A stretch of DNA of 64,000 bases from Oscillospiraceae bacterium (GTDB lineage: Bacteria > Bacillota > Clostridia > Oscillospirales > Ruminococcaceae): positions 1 to 64,000 of the forward strand of contig JAFZGF010000037.1 in assembly GCA_017555565.1 (NCBI GenBank), given 5' to 3'. The position numbers and the translations under genes are program-made. Under the pieces are notes generated by a model. It had not been told where the DNA came from and did not search any database. It saw only the letters and a list, made by a program, of their open reading frames with translations. This document shows positions 1-7,935 of the stretch, piece after piece (the stretch's first letter is position 1; each line of letters opens with the position of its first letter).

Positions 1-217
1 ATTCATCAAAACGATGATACTTTATGCTGATATCCAAGATAAAAACAGCTTCACCATTTTCTACTTCTTCTAACTGATACCAAACATTATAAAAATACGG
101 ACTATCTTTCTTATAAATATCCTGCTCAGCAGAAAGTTTTACTTTTCTTGTTCTGGTAGTTTTTTTTAATTCCTGATAAAAATTTTTTCGAAAATCTCTA
201 AATTGTTTATATTCCAT
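1..217 (-). CDS. Hypothetical protein, N-terminal part only
   Basis: Only the first 72 codons lie in the window; the gene continues past the left edge. The ATG at 215-217 is supported by a GGAG ribosome site at 226-229, nine bases upstream, and the frame stays open to base 1. The visible protein starts MEYKQFRDFRKNFYQELKK and is rich in Lys, Tyr and Phe, with no signal peptide or membrane segment. I do not recognise a family. A TATAAT-like -10 (255-260) lies upstream without a clear -35. Confidence 0.7.
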   Translation of the reverse strand, partial: MEYKQFRDFRKNFYQELKKTTRTRKVKLSAEQDIYKKDSPYFYNVWYQLEEVENGEAVFILDISIKYHRFDE

Positions 218-382
218 AAAAGATACTCCGTAAAAGTCGATTTCTCTTAAACACATTATAACAGACAAATGTATATTTTATATCTGTTAACTATTTGCCA
301 AATTCAAATTTATCTGACAGCATTATACCAAATAAATGCAGAAAATTCTACACGCTGTTTGACCTGTGCAATTCTGCCAAAC

Positions 383-413
383 AAAAACAGACACAGCGTT
401 GTGCTGTGTCTGT
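383..413 (-). terminator. Intrinsic terminator of the DUF401 gene
   Basis: An 11-bp perfect stem (387-397 with 403-413) and a 5-base loop are followed on the minus strand by a T-run. It lies 25 bases beyond the stop codon of the upstream minus-strand gene. Confidence 0.85.
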
Positions 414-437
414 AAATTGCAATATTGATTCTTTGAA

Positions 438-1655
438 TTAAGCAAGGAATGTTGTCCATGCCAGGTAGTAAATAACTGTGAATACAACAGTTGTTGCTAC
501 TGCTGGCAGTGTTTTCTTGATAAGGTCGCCCAGTGAGATATCAAAGTATTCTGCTGTAAGTGTAAGGCAGATATGTGTTGGAGACATCTGCATTGCTGCG
601 TATGTTGTACCCATCAGCAGACAAACTGCTGGCAGACCTGCATTTGGAATAGCAGCCATAGCAACAGGCATACACAGACCGATGATTGTCTGGGAGCCGG
701 AAACGATGGAACCAAAGAAGAAGATCAGCATAAATACCATAAATGTTGGGATTGGCAGCTGAGCAAAGAAGTCTGGCAGAGCGTTGATAGCACCTGAAGC
801 TGTCAGGAATTCTTTCAGTGTCATAACTGCAAATGTATTCAGGTACAGTTTAAACTGAAGTGATGCTGCAAAGTTTGGTGTAACTTCGCTGAATGAGAAT
901 TTGTGCAGGAAGAAGTAAGCAACCATGATGATTGCACCTGCAACGTAAATAGGCATTTTTGCAACAACCACAAGAATGATAATAGCAAGAATTGGCCACA
1001 GACCTACAAAGATATCTTTAACATCTTTGCCTTTGTTTGTGGATGCTGCTTCACCTGTTGCCATTGGCACTTTGCCACGCAGGAACCAGAAACAGCCGGA
1101 AGCGATGATGCATGCTACGATTGGCAACATACCAACTACGAATTCACCAGCTGTGATGCCAGCAAGGCTGATAGCCAGGATGATAGCGCCGTATGTAGGC
1201 ATAAAAGATTCGGAAACGTGACGGAAATATGTTGTTGTAACAGCCATTTCGTCGTGTTTCATATATTTGTCAGCAGATGCTTTTACGATGTCACCTGCGA
1301 TAAATGCAGCGTTTGGTGTAGGCAGCATACCGATAAAGATTGGTGCTGCAGCACAGTTAACCCAGCGGTTGTTGAACAGAGATGACAGACCTTTCTGTGC
1401 TTTGTCGATAGCACCGCGCTGACCCATCATTTTCTGCAGGAATGTGATAAGGTACATAACTACAATCAGCTGAAGTGTGGACCAGGATGTGCAAGCTTTG
1501 ATAATAGCAGCAATACCGTCTGCAACTGGAATACCATAAAGCACCCAAGTAACAACAGCACCTGCTGTAACAGCTACATAGATTGGCTGTTTTTTAGCTA
1601 CAAGAGCCATAACTACAAGAAAAACAACCAGAAGTTTAATAACTATAGCAGTCAT
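438..1655 (-). CDS. DUF401 family membrane transporter
   Basis: 405-residue polytopic membrane protein of about ten hydrophobic segments, resembling the DUF401 (PF04165) branch of the ion-transporter superfamily. Family-like landmarks are the loop GMLPTPNAAF near residue 108 and FRHVSESFMPTYGAIILA near residue 145, which correspond to the substrate-site hairpins of this fold. The substrate is unknown; related carriers move anions such as carboxylates. A GGAGG site sits ten bases before the ATG, and the gene is monocistronic, with its own promoter and terminator. The codon choice is strongly biased, suggesting good expression. Confidence 0.8.
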   Translation of the reverse strand: MTAIVIKLLVVFLVVMALVAKKQPIYVAVTAGAVVTWVLYGIPVADGIAAIIKACTSWSTLQLIVVMYLITFLQKMMGQRGAIDKAQKGLSSLFNNRWVNCAAAPIFIGMLPTPNAAFIAGDIVKASADKYMKHDEMAVTTTYFRHVSESFMPTYGAIILAISLAGITAGEFVVGMLPIVACIIASGCFWFLRGKVPMATGEAASTNKGKDVKDIFVGLWPILAIIILVVVAKMPIYVAGAIIMVAYFFLHKFSFSEVTPNFAASLQFKLYLNTFAVMTLKEFLTASGAINALPDFFAQLPIPTFMVFMLIFFFGSIVSGSQTIIGLCMPVAMAAIPNAGLPAVCLLMGTTYAAMQMSPTHICLTLTAEYFDISLGDLIKKTLPAVATTVVFTVIYYLAWTTFLA

Positions 1656-1692
1656 TGTTTGATTTCCTCCATAAATATTTCATATGTTAAAT

Positions 1693-1714
1693 TGTTTAAA
1701 CAGTGTTTTACACT
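1693..1714. promoter_or_regulatory. Two adjacent palindromes in the DUF401 leader
   Basis: A perfect 10-bp palindrome TGTTTAAACA (1693-1702) abuts AGTGT-TTT-ACACT (1702-1714). Both lie between the promoter and the start codon of the minus-strand transporter gene, about where a repressor would sit. The binding protein is unknown. Confidence 0.4.
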
Positions 1715-1725
1715 CGAACTTTAGT

Positions 1726-1755
1726 ATTATACTATACTTGTGTACTTGTTTGCAA
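1726..1755 (-). promoter_or_regulatory. Sigma-A-type promoter of the DUF401 gene
   Basis: On the minus strand: -35 TTGCAA (1750-1755), 18-base spacer, -10 TATAAT (1726-1731). Confidence 0.65.
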
Positions 1756-1843
1756 GAAAATAATTTTGTATCTAATGCTGTATTGTAAATGGGGGAAATA
1801 TCATATATAATTACAGAAAATGATGTACAAAGGAGAACCAAAT

Positions 1844-2233
1844 ATGATTATTGCTAAAAGTTGCGGCAAAGATTATCTGACAGAAATGAAACTGGATGCA
1901 GAAGGCTTTCACGCTGTTTACGCTGACCAGGGTACAGACATCGGTGGTGCAGGTATTGATATGCGCCCAGGCCAGCTGGTACTGAGCGGCTATGCTGCCT
2001 GTATGAACATTATGATTCGCCGCTGGATGAACGAAGAAGGTCTGGCTTTCAGAAATGTAACTGTTATGGTTGATATGGACAATTCCACACCGGGCGTATC
2101 AAAATTCTACAAAAAAATTGAAATTGACGCAGATATTCCACAGGAAAAGAAAGATGAACTGATTAAAAGAGCTGACTCCTGCCCTGTATGCAATATTCTG
2201 AAAAATGAAAAAGAATTTTACAATATGGATTAA
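1844..2233 (+). CDS. OsmC/Ohr-family protein
   Basis: 129-residue protein of the OsmC fold, a family of thiol-dependent peroxidases and related redox proteins. The segment PGQLVLSGYAACMN (about residues 43-56) matches the helix with the first reactive Cys; the second Cys pair is in SCPVCNILKN near residue 113. The ATG at 1844 is preferred over an in-frame ATG at 1820 because AGGAG (1831-1835) is eight bases before it and lies inside the longer reading. It is monocistronic and ends in a strong terminator. A role in thiol peroxide defence fits the redox genes elsewhere in the window, but both Cys roles are inferred. Confidence 0.8.
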   Translation: MIIAKSCGKDYLTEMKLDAEGFHAVYADQGTDIGGAGIDMRPGQLVLSGYAACMNIMIRRWMNEEGLAFRNVTVMVDMDNSTPGVSKFYKKIEIDADIPQEKKDELIKRADSCPVCNILKNEKEFYNMD

Positions 2234-2240
2234 TGACATA

Positions 2241-2268
2241 AGCAGATGGAAACATCTGCTTTTTGTTT
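2241..2268 (+). terminator. Intrinsic terminator after the OsmC-like gene
   Basis: 8-bp stem AGCAGATG/CATCTGCT with GAAA loop, followed by TTTTGTTT. Confidence 0.9.
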
Positions 2269-2328
2269 ACATAATTTTACCATTTCTTTCACAAATATAT
2301 GGTAACATTACAATGAAGAGGTGATTTT

Positions 2329-2817
2329 ATGAAAAAGATAATATCATATATAGCCATTTTAGCATTATGCCTGCTTTTGCTGGGTTGCAATGCAGAGGCA
2401 AAAACTGAAGTATCATCTTCACAGATTGAAAAAAATTATGACGTTACTTTGATGAGAAAGCTGGGAGAATGGGTAAATACCACACAGCCTGGCACAGCTG
2501 GTACAAGCCTGAAGGCTTTTGCCGCCGCAAAGGATGTATTAGCCTGGGCAAAGGATAACATTGCTGACAAAGAAACAGTAAAAGCCACTGTAAAAGAATT
2601 TCTGGAAAACTGTGATTACAAGGATGAAGCACTGGACGCCCTGCACAGCGTAGAATATGTGTTCGAAAAAGTGGCAGACGGCACAGCCGCCGACCTTATG
2701 GCCAGTGCCGGATTTAAAACAGAAGATTTTAAAATCGACCAGAAAACCGCCGACAGTATAAGGCTGCTGTTTGATGCATTGGAGGAATATCTCACTGAAA
2801 TAGAAAAAACAGAGTAG
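2329..2817 (+). CDS. Uncharacterised small lipoprotein
   Basis: 162 residues. The N-terminus MKKIISYIAILALCLLLLGC is a lipoprotein signal peptide with the lipobox LLGC at Cys20. The mature part is acidic, Ala- and Lys-rich, and predicted helical (for example KDNIADKETVKATVKEFLEN), with no other cysteines after the lipidated region. I do not recognise the family. The ribosome site is GAGGTG before ATG 2329. The stop codon lies inside the stem of a bidirectional terminator shared with the RNase R gene on the other strand. Confidence 0.75.
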   Translation: MKKIISYIAILALCLLLLGCNAEAKTEVSSSQIEKNYDVTLMRKLGEWVNTTQPGTAGTSLKAFAAAKDVLAWAKDNIADKETVKATVKEFLENCDYKDEALDALHSVEYVFEKVADGTAADLMASAGFKTEDFKIDQKTADSIRLLFDALEEYLTEIEKTE

Positions 2818-2840
2818 TTTTCACTACTCTGTTTTCTATT
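2803..2840. terminator. Bidirectional terminator, lipoprotein gene versus rnr
   Basis: 9-bp stem ACAGAGTAG/CTACTCTGT with a 6-base loop. A-rich sequence on the left and T-rich on the right give U-tracts in both directions between convergent genes. Confidence 0.85.
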
Positions 2841-5060
2841 TTATCTTCTTTTATATTTTGTTTTCTGTGGAGATTTTTTGCCTTTTTGTTTTTCAAAGCG
2901 TTTTTCATTTGATTTGCGCTGTTTTGGCTGTGAAGATTTTGATTTTGGTGTATCAATAACCTCGGTATCGGCCATAGCAAAGTCCACATTGCCATTGAGA
3001 ATATCTGTGCCTATAACCTTTACTGAAACTGTGTCGCCTATTTTATAGGTTTCACCGGTGATGGAGCAGGACAGGCTATAGCCATCGTTGAGTATAGGAT
3101 TGAACATATCCAGAAGAGAAATGTGAACAAGACCTTCAACTGTGTTGTCCAGTACAACATACACACCATAGCTCATTACACCTGAAACTGTACCGCTGTA
3201 AACTTCGCCGATATGGTCAGCCATAATTTCAGCTTTGTATATATCTGTGGCATCGCGTTCCACGTTCATTGCAACTATTTCTGTATTTGAAGCCTGCTGT
3301 GCCCGGTTAGGCGCAAATTTGCCAAAACGCTTGGACATTTTTTCGCTGTTGGCACCTGCCACATATTCTGACAGAATGCGATGAATAGCAAGGTCGGCAT
3401 ATCGGCGGATAGGGCTGGTGAAATGTGCATAGTCTTCCAGCACGATACCGAAGTGACCGATAGGGTCCGGTGAGTATTTTGCTTTGGACTGACTGCGCAG
3501 TATCTGCCTGTGTACTACGTTCTGCAGATTAGTATCACGGGTTTTGTCCAGCAGTTCGCTCATAGCCTGCTGCAGGGTCTTGTTTTTATCCTGGGAAAGT
3601 GACAAACCGATTCTGCCCAGATTTTCTTTCAATGTAAACAGCTTTTCCGCATCCGGCTGCTGATGTACACGGTAAACAAATGGCAGATTATGTTTTTTAC
3701 CAAGATTTGCAGCACAGTTATTGGCCCGCAGCATAAATTCTTCGATAATCATTTCAGACTGGCCACGTTCTCTTTTTCTGATATCAACAGCCTTGCCCTT
3801 GTTATCAAAGATGATATATGCTTCATCACTTTCAATATCCATGCTGCCACGGGCAACGCGTCTTGCCCTGAGGAGACCATACAGTTCTTTTGCTGTGAAA
3901 ATTTCTTCCCACACCTGGGAATATTTTGCTTTCATTTCATATGAAATATTGCCTGCCAGTATATCATTTATTTCGCTGTAAACGCCTTTTACCCTGCTGC
4001 GGATAACTGTTTTGTCAAACTTATAGTTTGTGATATTTCCGGCTTTGTCAAACCATATAAAGCAGGAAAATGCCAGACGGTCGCTGTTTTCGTTGAGAGA
4101 ACAAACATCGTTGGAATATTCCTTTGGCAACATCGGGATAACGCTGTCACCAAAATAAATGGATGTGCCGCGATCAAAGGCGTTTTTATCCACCTCACTA
4201 CTGCCACGCACATAAAAGCTGACATCAGCTATATGAACCCCCAGCTTGTAGCCTTTATCTGTTTTTTCTATAGAGATTGCATCGTCTATATCTTTTGTTG
4301 ATGCAGAGTCGATAGTAAAAATCGGCATATTGCGCAGGTCGGTACGTTTTGCGAACTCTGTTTCCAGGTCTGTAGAAGCAATAATCTTTCTGGCTTCGCT
4401 GATAACTGACTGTGGAAATTCTGTCTGCACATTTTTCTCCGCAAGAAGCACCTGCACAGCTTTCTGTGAAGAAGATACCTTGCCGATAACTTCTGTAATA
4501 CGGCAACCGAGACGGCTGTGGCTTGAGCCACGGTTTGTAACATCGATGATAACAATGTCATCAATAACCACAGGCGCTTTGTTTTCAGCCTTCATAACAA
4601 CATACTGACATTCTTTCAGCATAACTGAAATCTGTCTGCCCACGTTTGTAACCACGCCAACAAGGCTGTTTTTTTCCTTTGTAATTTCAACTATTTCGCC
4701 TTCAAAATCACGGGAAGCAGAGCGCACCCTTTTAATCAGTACTTCGTCCCCCGGCACAGCACCTTTCATAAGACGGCCAGAGACAAACACATCCTTTTCC
4801 AGTTCTGGCACACGTACAAAACCAAAGTTTTCGGTAAGTTTTACCACTGTGCCTGCCATCAGGGATGGGTCTGTATTCTTTTTCTTTTCCTTTGGCATAA
4901 CCAGATGGATATACCCGTTTCTTTCAGTAATTTTGCCTGCCTGGTAAAGTTCTTCCATAGCCTGGAAAAACTTTTTGCTGGCTTTGTATCTGGACTGCAG
5001 TTTTTTGTATTTTACAGGACCTGCCTGCAGATCTTTTAAAATTCGTTCTTTAATAGACAT
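2841..5060 (-). CDS. rnr: Ribonuclease R
   Basis: 739-residue 3'-5' exoribonuclease of the RNB family, which degrades structured RNA. Order: N-terminal winged-helix/cold-shock region (residues 1-130), then the RNB catalytic domain with FTIDSASTKDIDDAIS (about 246-261), whose aspartates bind the two metal ions. LGVHIADVSFYV and FVYRVHQQPDAEKL follow. A C-terminal S1 RNA-binding domain starts with GEVYSGTVSGVMSYGVYVVL, and a Lys/Arg-rich tail (KSSQPKQRKSNEKR to KYKRR) ends the protein. Length is normal. It lies downstream of secG, the usual order in Firmicutes, although smpB is absent and a terminator hairpin separates the two. The ribosome site is weak (AGAAAG). Confidence 0.95.
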   Translation of the reverse strand: MSIKERILKDLQAGPVKYKKLQSRYKASKKFFQAMEELYQAGKITERNGYIHLVMPKEKKKNTDPSLMAGTVVKLTENFGFVRVPELEKDVFVSGRLMKGAVPGDEVLIKRVRSASRDFEGEIVEITKEKNSLVGVVTNVGRQISVMLKECQYVVMKAENKAPVVIDDIVIIDVTNRGSSHSRLGCRITEVIGKVSSSQKAVQVLLAEKNVQTEFPQSVISEARKIIASTDLETEFAKRTDLRNMPIFTIDSASTKDIDDAISIEKTDKGYKLGVHIADVSFYVRGSSEVDKNAFDRGTSIYFGDSVIPMLPKEYSNDVCSLNENSDRLAFSCFIWFDKAGNITNYKFDKTVIRSRVKGVYSEINDILAGNISYEMKAKYSQVWEEIFTAKELYGLLRARRVARGSMDIESDEAYIIFDNKGKAVDIRKRERGQSEMIIEEFMLRANNCAANLGKKHNLPFVYRVHQQPDAEKLFTLKENLGRIGLSLSQDKNKTLQQAMSELLDKTRDTNLQNVVHRQILRSQSKAKYSPDPIGHFGIVLEDYAHFTSPIRRYADLAIHRILSEYVAGANSEKMSKRFGKFAPNRAQQASNTEIVAMNVERDATDIYKAEIMADHIGEVYSGTVSGVMSYGVYVVLDNTVEGLVHISLLDMFNPILNDGYSLSCSITGETYKIGDTVSVKVIGTDILNGNVDFAMADTEVIDTPKSKSSQPKQRKSNEKRFEKQKGKKSPQKTKYKRR

Positions 5061-5113
5061 TTGTAATTCTTTCTTTTTGATATATTGTGAATTGCCCGAG
5101 GCAAAATATTCGT

Positions 5114-5153
5114 GTTTAAAATGACAAAAGCCGTTACATATTGCAACGGCTTT
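5114..5153 (-). terminator. Terminator between secG and rnr
   Basis: 9-bp stem AAAGCCGTT/AACGGCTTT with a 9-base loop, followed on the minus strand by TTTTGTCATTTT. It may attenuate rather than abolish read-through into rnr. Confidence 0.75.
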
Positions 5154-5170
5154 AAGCTTATTTACTATAA

Positions 5171-5410
5171 TTATTTTGCAAATGCGTTGATAGCGCTAAC
5201 TGCAACAGCAAATACAAAGAATGCAATACCTGCAAATTTTGTAACCTGTGCAACTTTAGCATCTGTAGAGCGGGAGCTCATATCTGCGAACATATCGCCG
5301 CCACCGATTGCACCCATGCCGCCACTTGGCTGCTGTGCAAGAACCAGCAGAATGATAACAACGCTGCAAGCAATAAGCAGTACGCCACTGATAATTTCTA
5401 AAATACCCAT
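5171..5410 (-). CDS. secG: Protein translocase subunit SecG
   Basis: 79 residues with two transmembrane helices (about residues 5-27 and 56-76) joined by a Gly-rich cytoplasmic loop containing LAQQPSGGMGAIGGG, the hallmark of SecG. It is the small non-essential subunit of the SecYEG channel. Length is typical. The start is supported by AAAGGT upstream and by a good promoter at 5444-5472. Confidence 0.95.
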   Translation of the reverse strand: MGILEIISGVLLIACSVVIILLVLAQQPSGGMGAIGGGDMFADMSSRSTDAKVAQVTKFAGIAFFVFAVAVSAINAFAK

Positions 5411-5443
5411 AGTATCTAACCTTTCATACTTTATGACCTAATA

Positions 5444-5472
5444 ACTATATCACAAAAGGAATTTTTTTGCAA
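5444..5472 (-). promoter_or_regulatory. Promoter of secG
   Basis: Minus strand: -35 TTGCAA (5467-5472), 17-base spacer, -10 TATAGT (5444-5449). Confidence 0.6.
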
Positions 5473-5530
5473 TACGATTTTATTGTGTATTTCTGCTAAA
5501 TTTGCGGAATAATAGATTCAAGGATACGGG

Positions 5531-5569
5531 AAATGTTTCTCTTATCCATAAACTGTAAGAGAAACGTTT
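5531..5569. repeat. Perfect inverted repeat between secG and parC
   Basis: GTTTCTCTTA (5535-5544) and TAAGAGAAAC (5556-5565) form a 10-bp stem extendable to about 14 bp with one wobble. No U-tract follows in either direction, so it is not a standard terminator. The rest of 5473-5671 holds no gene I can support. Confidence 0.45.
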
Positions 5570-5671
5570 ACGCCAGCAGGCATAAACAAAACTCTTACTT
5601 ATACAGAAAGCAAAGGATTTTTCTTTATCGGTGCTGCCCGCAAAAGAAAATAAATTTGCTTTCTTTTTATT

Positions 5672-7921
5672 TTACCGGTCAAATGTCAGCTGCTGTGCAA
5701 TGTCGTTTTCTTTGAGAAAACTGCCTGCTGCAGGAATATTTTTAGTACGGAATTTGGAAGAATTTTCCAGCTGTGCCTGTTCCAGGGTAATGGCAGATTT
5801 TACAGACTGGTTTTTCTTCAGTGTCTGTACCTGAACACCGATGGAGTTTTTGGTTGTCTTTTCAGGAATCTGTGAAGTGTTTACAACCAGCGCTCTGTTT
5901 ACTGTGGAAATCAGGACAATATCTGTATTTTCAGTAAAGTAGAGTATATCCACCAGCTTCTGCTTGTCAGAAAATGCATTTATCAGTTTTTTGCGGTTTG
6001 TCTTTGTTTCATAGGCTGACATCGGTACCTTTGCCACCTTGCCGTTATCAAAGCAGAACAGCAGGAAGCCTGTATAGTCTTTTGCAACGATGGTTTTTAC
6101 AACCGATTCGCCATCATCCATACCCAGTTTTGCAGGCACATATTCACCCAGCACACTGGCTTTTGTATCGTCAAAGGCGGCTGCTCTTGTTTTGTACACA
6201 GATGCCTTGTCTGTGAAGAACAGCAAGTGAGCATCGTTTGTTGTTTCCCGGTGAAGAACGATTTTGTCGTCGTCCTTGAGTTTATGTTCACCGGACATAC
6301 GCAAAGACTGTGGTGTAATCTTTTTCAGATAGCCGTGCTCTGTGGTGAAGATATTTACAGGGTAGGCTGGAATTTCTTCTGCCTTTTCTTCCACAATTAC
6401 TTCAGGCATACCATAGCGGATTTCGCTCTTTCTTGGTTTTGCGTATTTCTTGATTACATTTTCCAGCTCTTTGATGATGATTTTTTTGATTTTGCTGTCG
6501 CTTTTCAGAATTGATTCCAGCTGTGCGATTTCTTCAATCAGTTGCTGTTTTTCTTCTATTCTTTTAAGAATATAGTTTCTGTTAAGCTGGCGCAGACGGA
6601 TTTCGGCCACATATTCAGCCTGGATTTCGTCAATGCCAAAACCTATCATCAGATTTGGAACAACCTCTTTTTCGTCCTCTGTTTCGCGAACTATTTCAAT
6701 TGCCCTGTCAATATCCAACAGGATATATTCCAGACCTTTTACAAGGTGCAGACGAGCCTGCTTGCCTTTAAGGTCGTGGTAGGTGCGGCGTTTTACACAT
6801 TCTTTTCTGAATGCAATCCACTCATTGATGATTTCTTTTACGCCCAGCACCTGCGGCACACCACCGATAAGCACATTGAAGTTGGCAGAAAATGTATCTT
6901 CCAGTGGAGTGGATTTGAACAGTTTTGCCATCAGTTTTTCTGGGTCCTGACCACGTTTCAGGTCAAAGGTAAGTTTGAGACCGTGCAGGTCTGTTTCATC
7001 ACGCATATCGTTGATTTCTTTTACTTTGCCCTGTTTTACCAGATCTGCCACTTTGTCCATAATGGCTTCAACTGTGGTTGTAGGCGGAATCTGTGTGATT
7101 TCAATCAGATTATCACCTTTGATATATTCCCATTTACTCTGCACTTTGATGCTGCCACGGCCTGTGTTGTACACAGAGTCGATGTCGCTGGCGTCATACA
7201 GTACCACGCCGCCGCCTGCAAAGTCGGGTGCCAGCAGAGTATCTTTTATATTGTGGTCTTCGTCTTTCAGCAGGGCTATAGTGGTGTTGCACACTTCTTC
7301 CAGGTTGAAGGAACAGATGGAAGATGCCATACCTACGGCGATACCAAGAGTATTGTTTACCAGAATATTAGGGAAAGTGGTTGGCAGCAGAGTAGGTTCT
7401 TTTCTTGTGGAGTCGTAGTTGTCCACAAAGTCTACTGTATCGCTGTCAATATCACGGAACAGTTCTTCACAGATACTGTCCAGCTTTGCCTCGGTGTAAC
7501 GGGAGGCAGCGTATGCCATATCTCGGCTGTATGCCTTACCAAAGTTACCTTTACTGTCTACGTAAGGCACCAGCAGGCTTTCGTTACCGCGGGAGAGGCG
7601 CACCATTGTTTCGTAGATAGCCCCGTCGCCATGTGGATTAAGGCGCATTGTCTGGCCAACGATGTTGGCAGATTTTGTTTTTGCACCTTTCAGCAAGCCC
7701 ATATCGTACATAGTGTACAGCAGTTTGCGGTGAGAAGGCTTGAAACCGTCTATTTCCGGCAGCGCACGGGAAACAATAACGCTCATGGCATAAGGCATAT
7801 AGTTCTGCTCCAGCGTTTCGGTAATAGGGGTTTCCTGCACCACACCGGCAGACAGTATTTCCACGCTGTCATCAAGAGTCTGGCTTTTGACAGCCGGTTC
7901 TTTTGTCTTTTTCTTTGCCAT
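5672..7921 (-). CDS. parC: Type IIA topoisomerase subunit A (ParC/GyrA-like)
   Basis: 749-residue DNA breakage-reunion subunit. The N-terminal winged-helix/tower region runs to about residue 480. The catalytic tyrosine is in AASRYTEAKL near residue 140. The quinolone-region equivalent is NPHGDGAIYETMVR near 95, with Asp and Ile at positions often Ser/Asp in gyrase. The C-terminal third carries beta-pinwheel blades (TTEHGYLKKI, FFTDKASVYKT, FCFDNGKVAKVP), but I see no canonical GyrA box, which favours a ParC role (decatenation). AAGGAGT precedes the ATG, and the gene starts 14 bases after the parE-like stop, so the two form an operon. Confidence 0.85.
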   Translation of the reverse strand: MAKKKTKEPAVKSQTLDDSVEILSAGVVQETPITETLEQNYMPYAMSVIVSRALPEIDGFKPSHRKLLYTMYDMGLLKGAKTKSANIVGQTMRLNPHGDGAIYETMVRLSRGNESLLVPYVDSKGNFGKAYSRDMAYAASRYTEAKLDSICEELFRDIDSDTVDFVDNYDSTRKEPTLLPTTFPNILVNNTLGIAVGMASSICSFNLEEVCNTTIALLKDEDHNIKDTLLAPDFAGGGVVLYDASDIDSVYNTGRGSIKVQSKWEYIKGDNLIEITQIPPTTTVEAIMDKVADLVKQGKVKEINDMRDETDLHGLKLTFDLKRGQDPEKLMAKLFKSTPLEDTFSANFNVLIGGVPQVLGVKEIINEWIAFRKECVKRRTYHDLKGKQARLHLVKGLEYILLDIDRAIEIVRETEDEKEVVPNLMIGFGIDEIQAEYVAEIRLRQLNRNYILKRIEEKQQLIEEIAQLESILKSDSKIKKIIIKELENVIKKYAKPRKSEIRYGMPEVIVEEKAEEIPAYPVNIFTTEHGYLKKITPQSLRMSGEHKLKDDDKIVLHRETTNDAHLLFFTDKASVYKTRAAAFDDTKASVLGEYVPAKLGMDDGESVVKTIVAKDYTGFLLFCFDNGKVAKVPMSAYETKTNRKKLINAFSDKQKLVDILYFTENTDIVLISTVNRALVVNTSQIPEKTTKNSIGVQVQTLKKNQSVKSAITLEQAQLENSSKFRTKNIPAAGSFLKENDIAQQLTFDR

Positions 7922-7935
7922 TTTTTACTCCTTCC

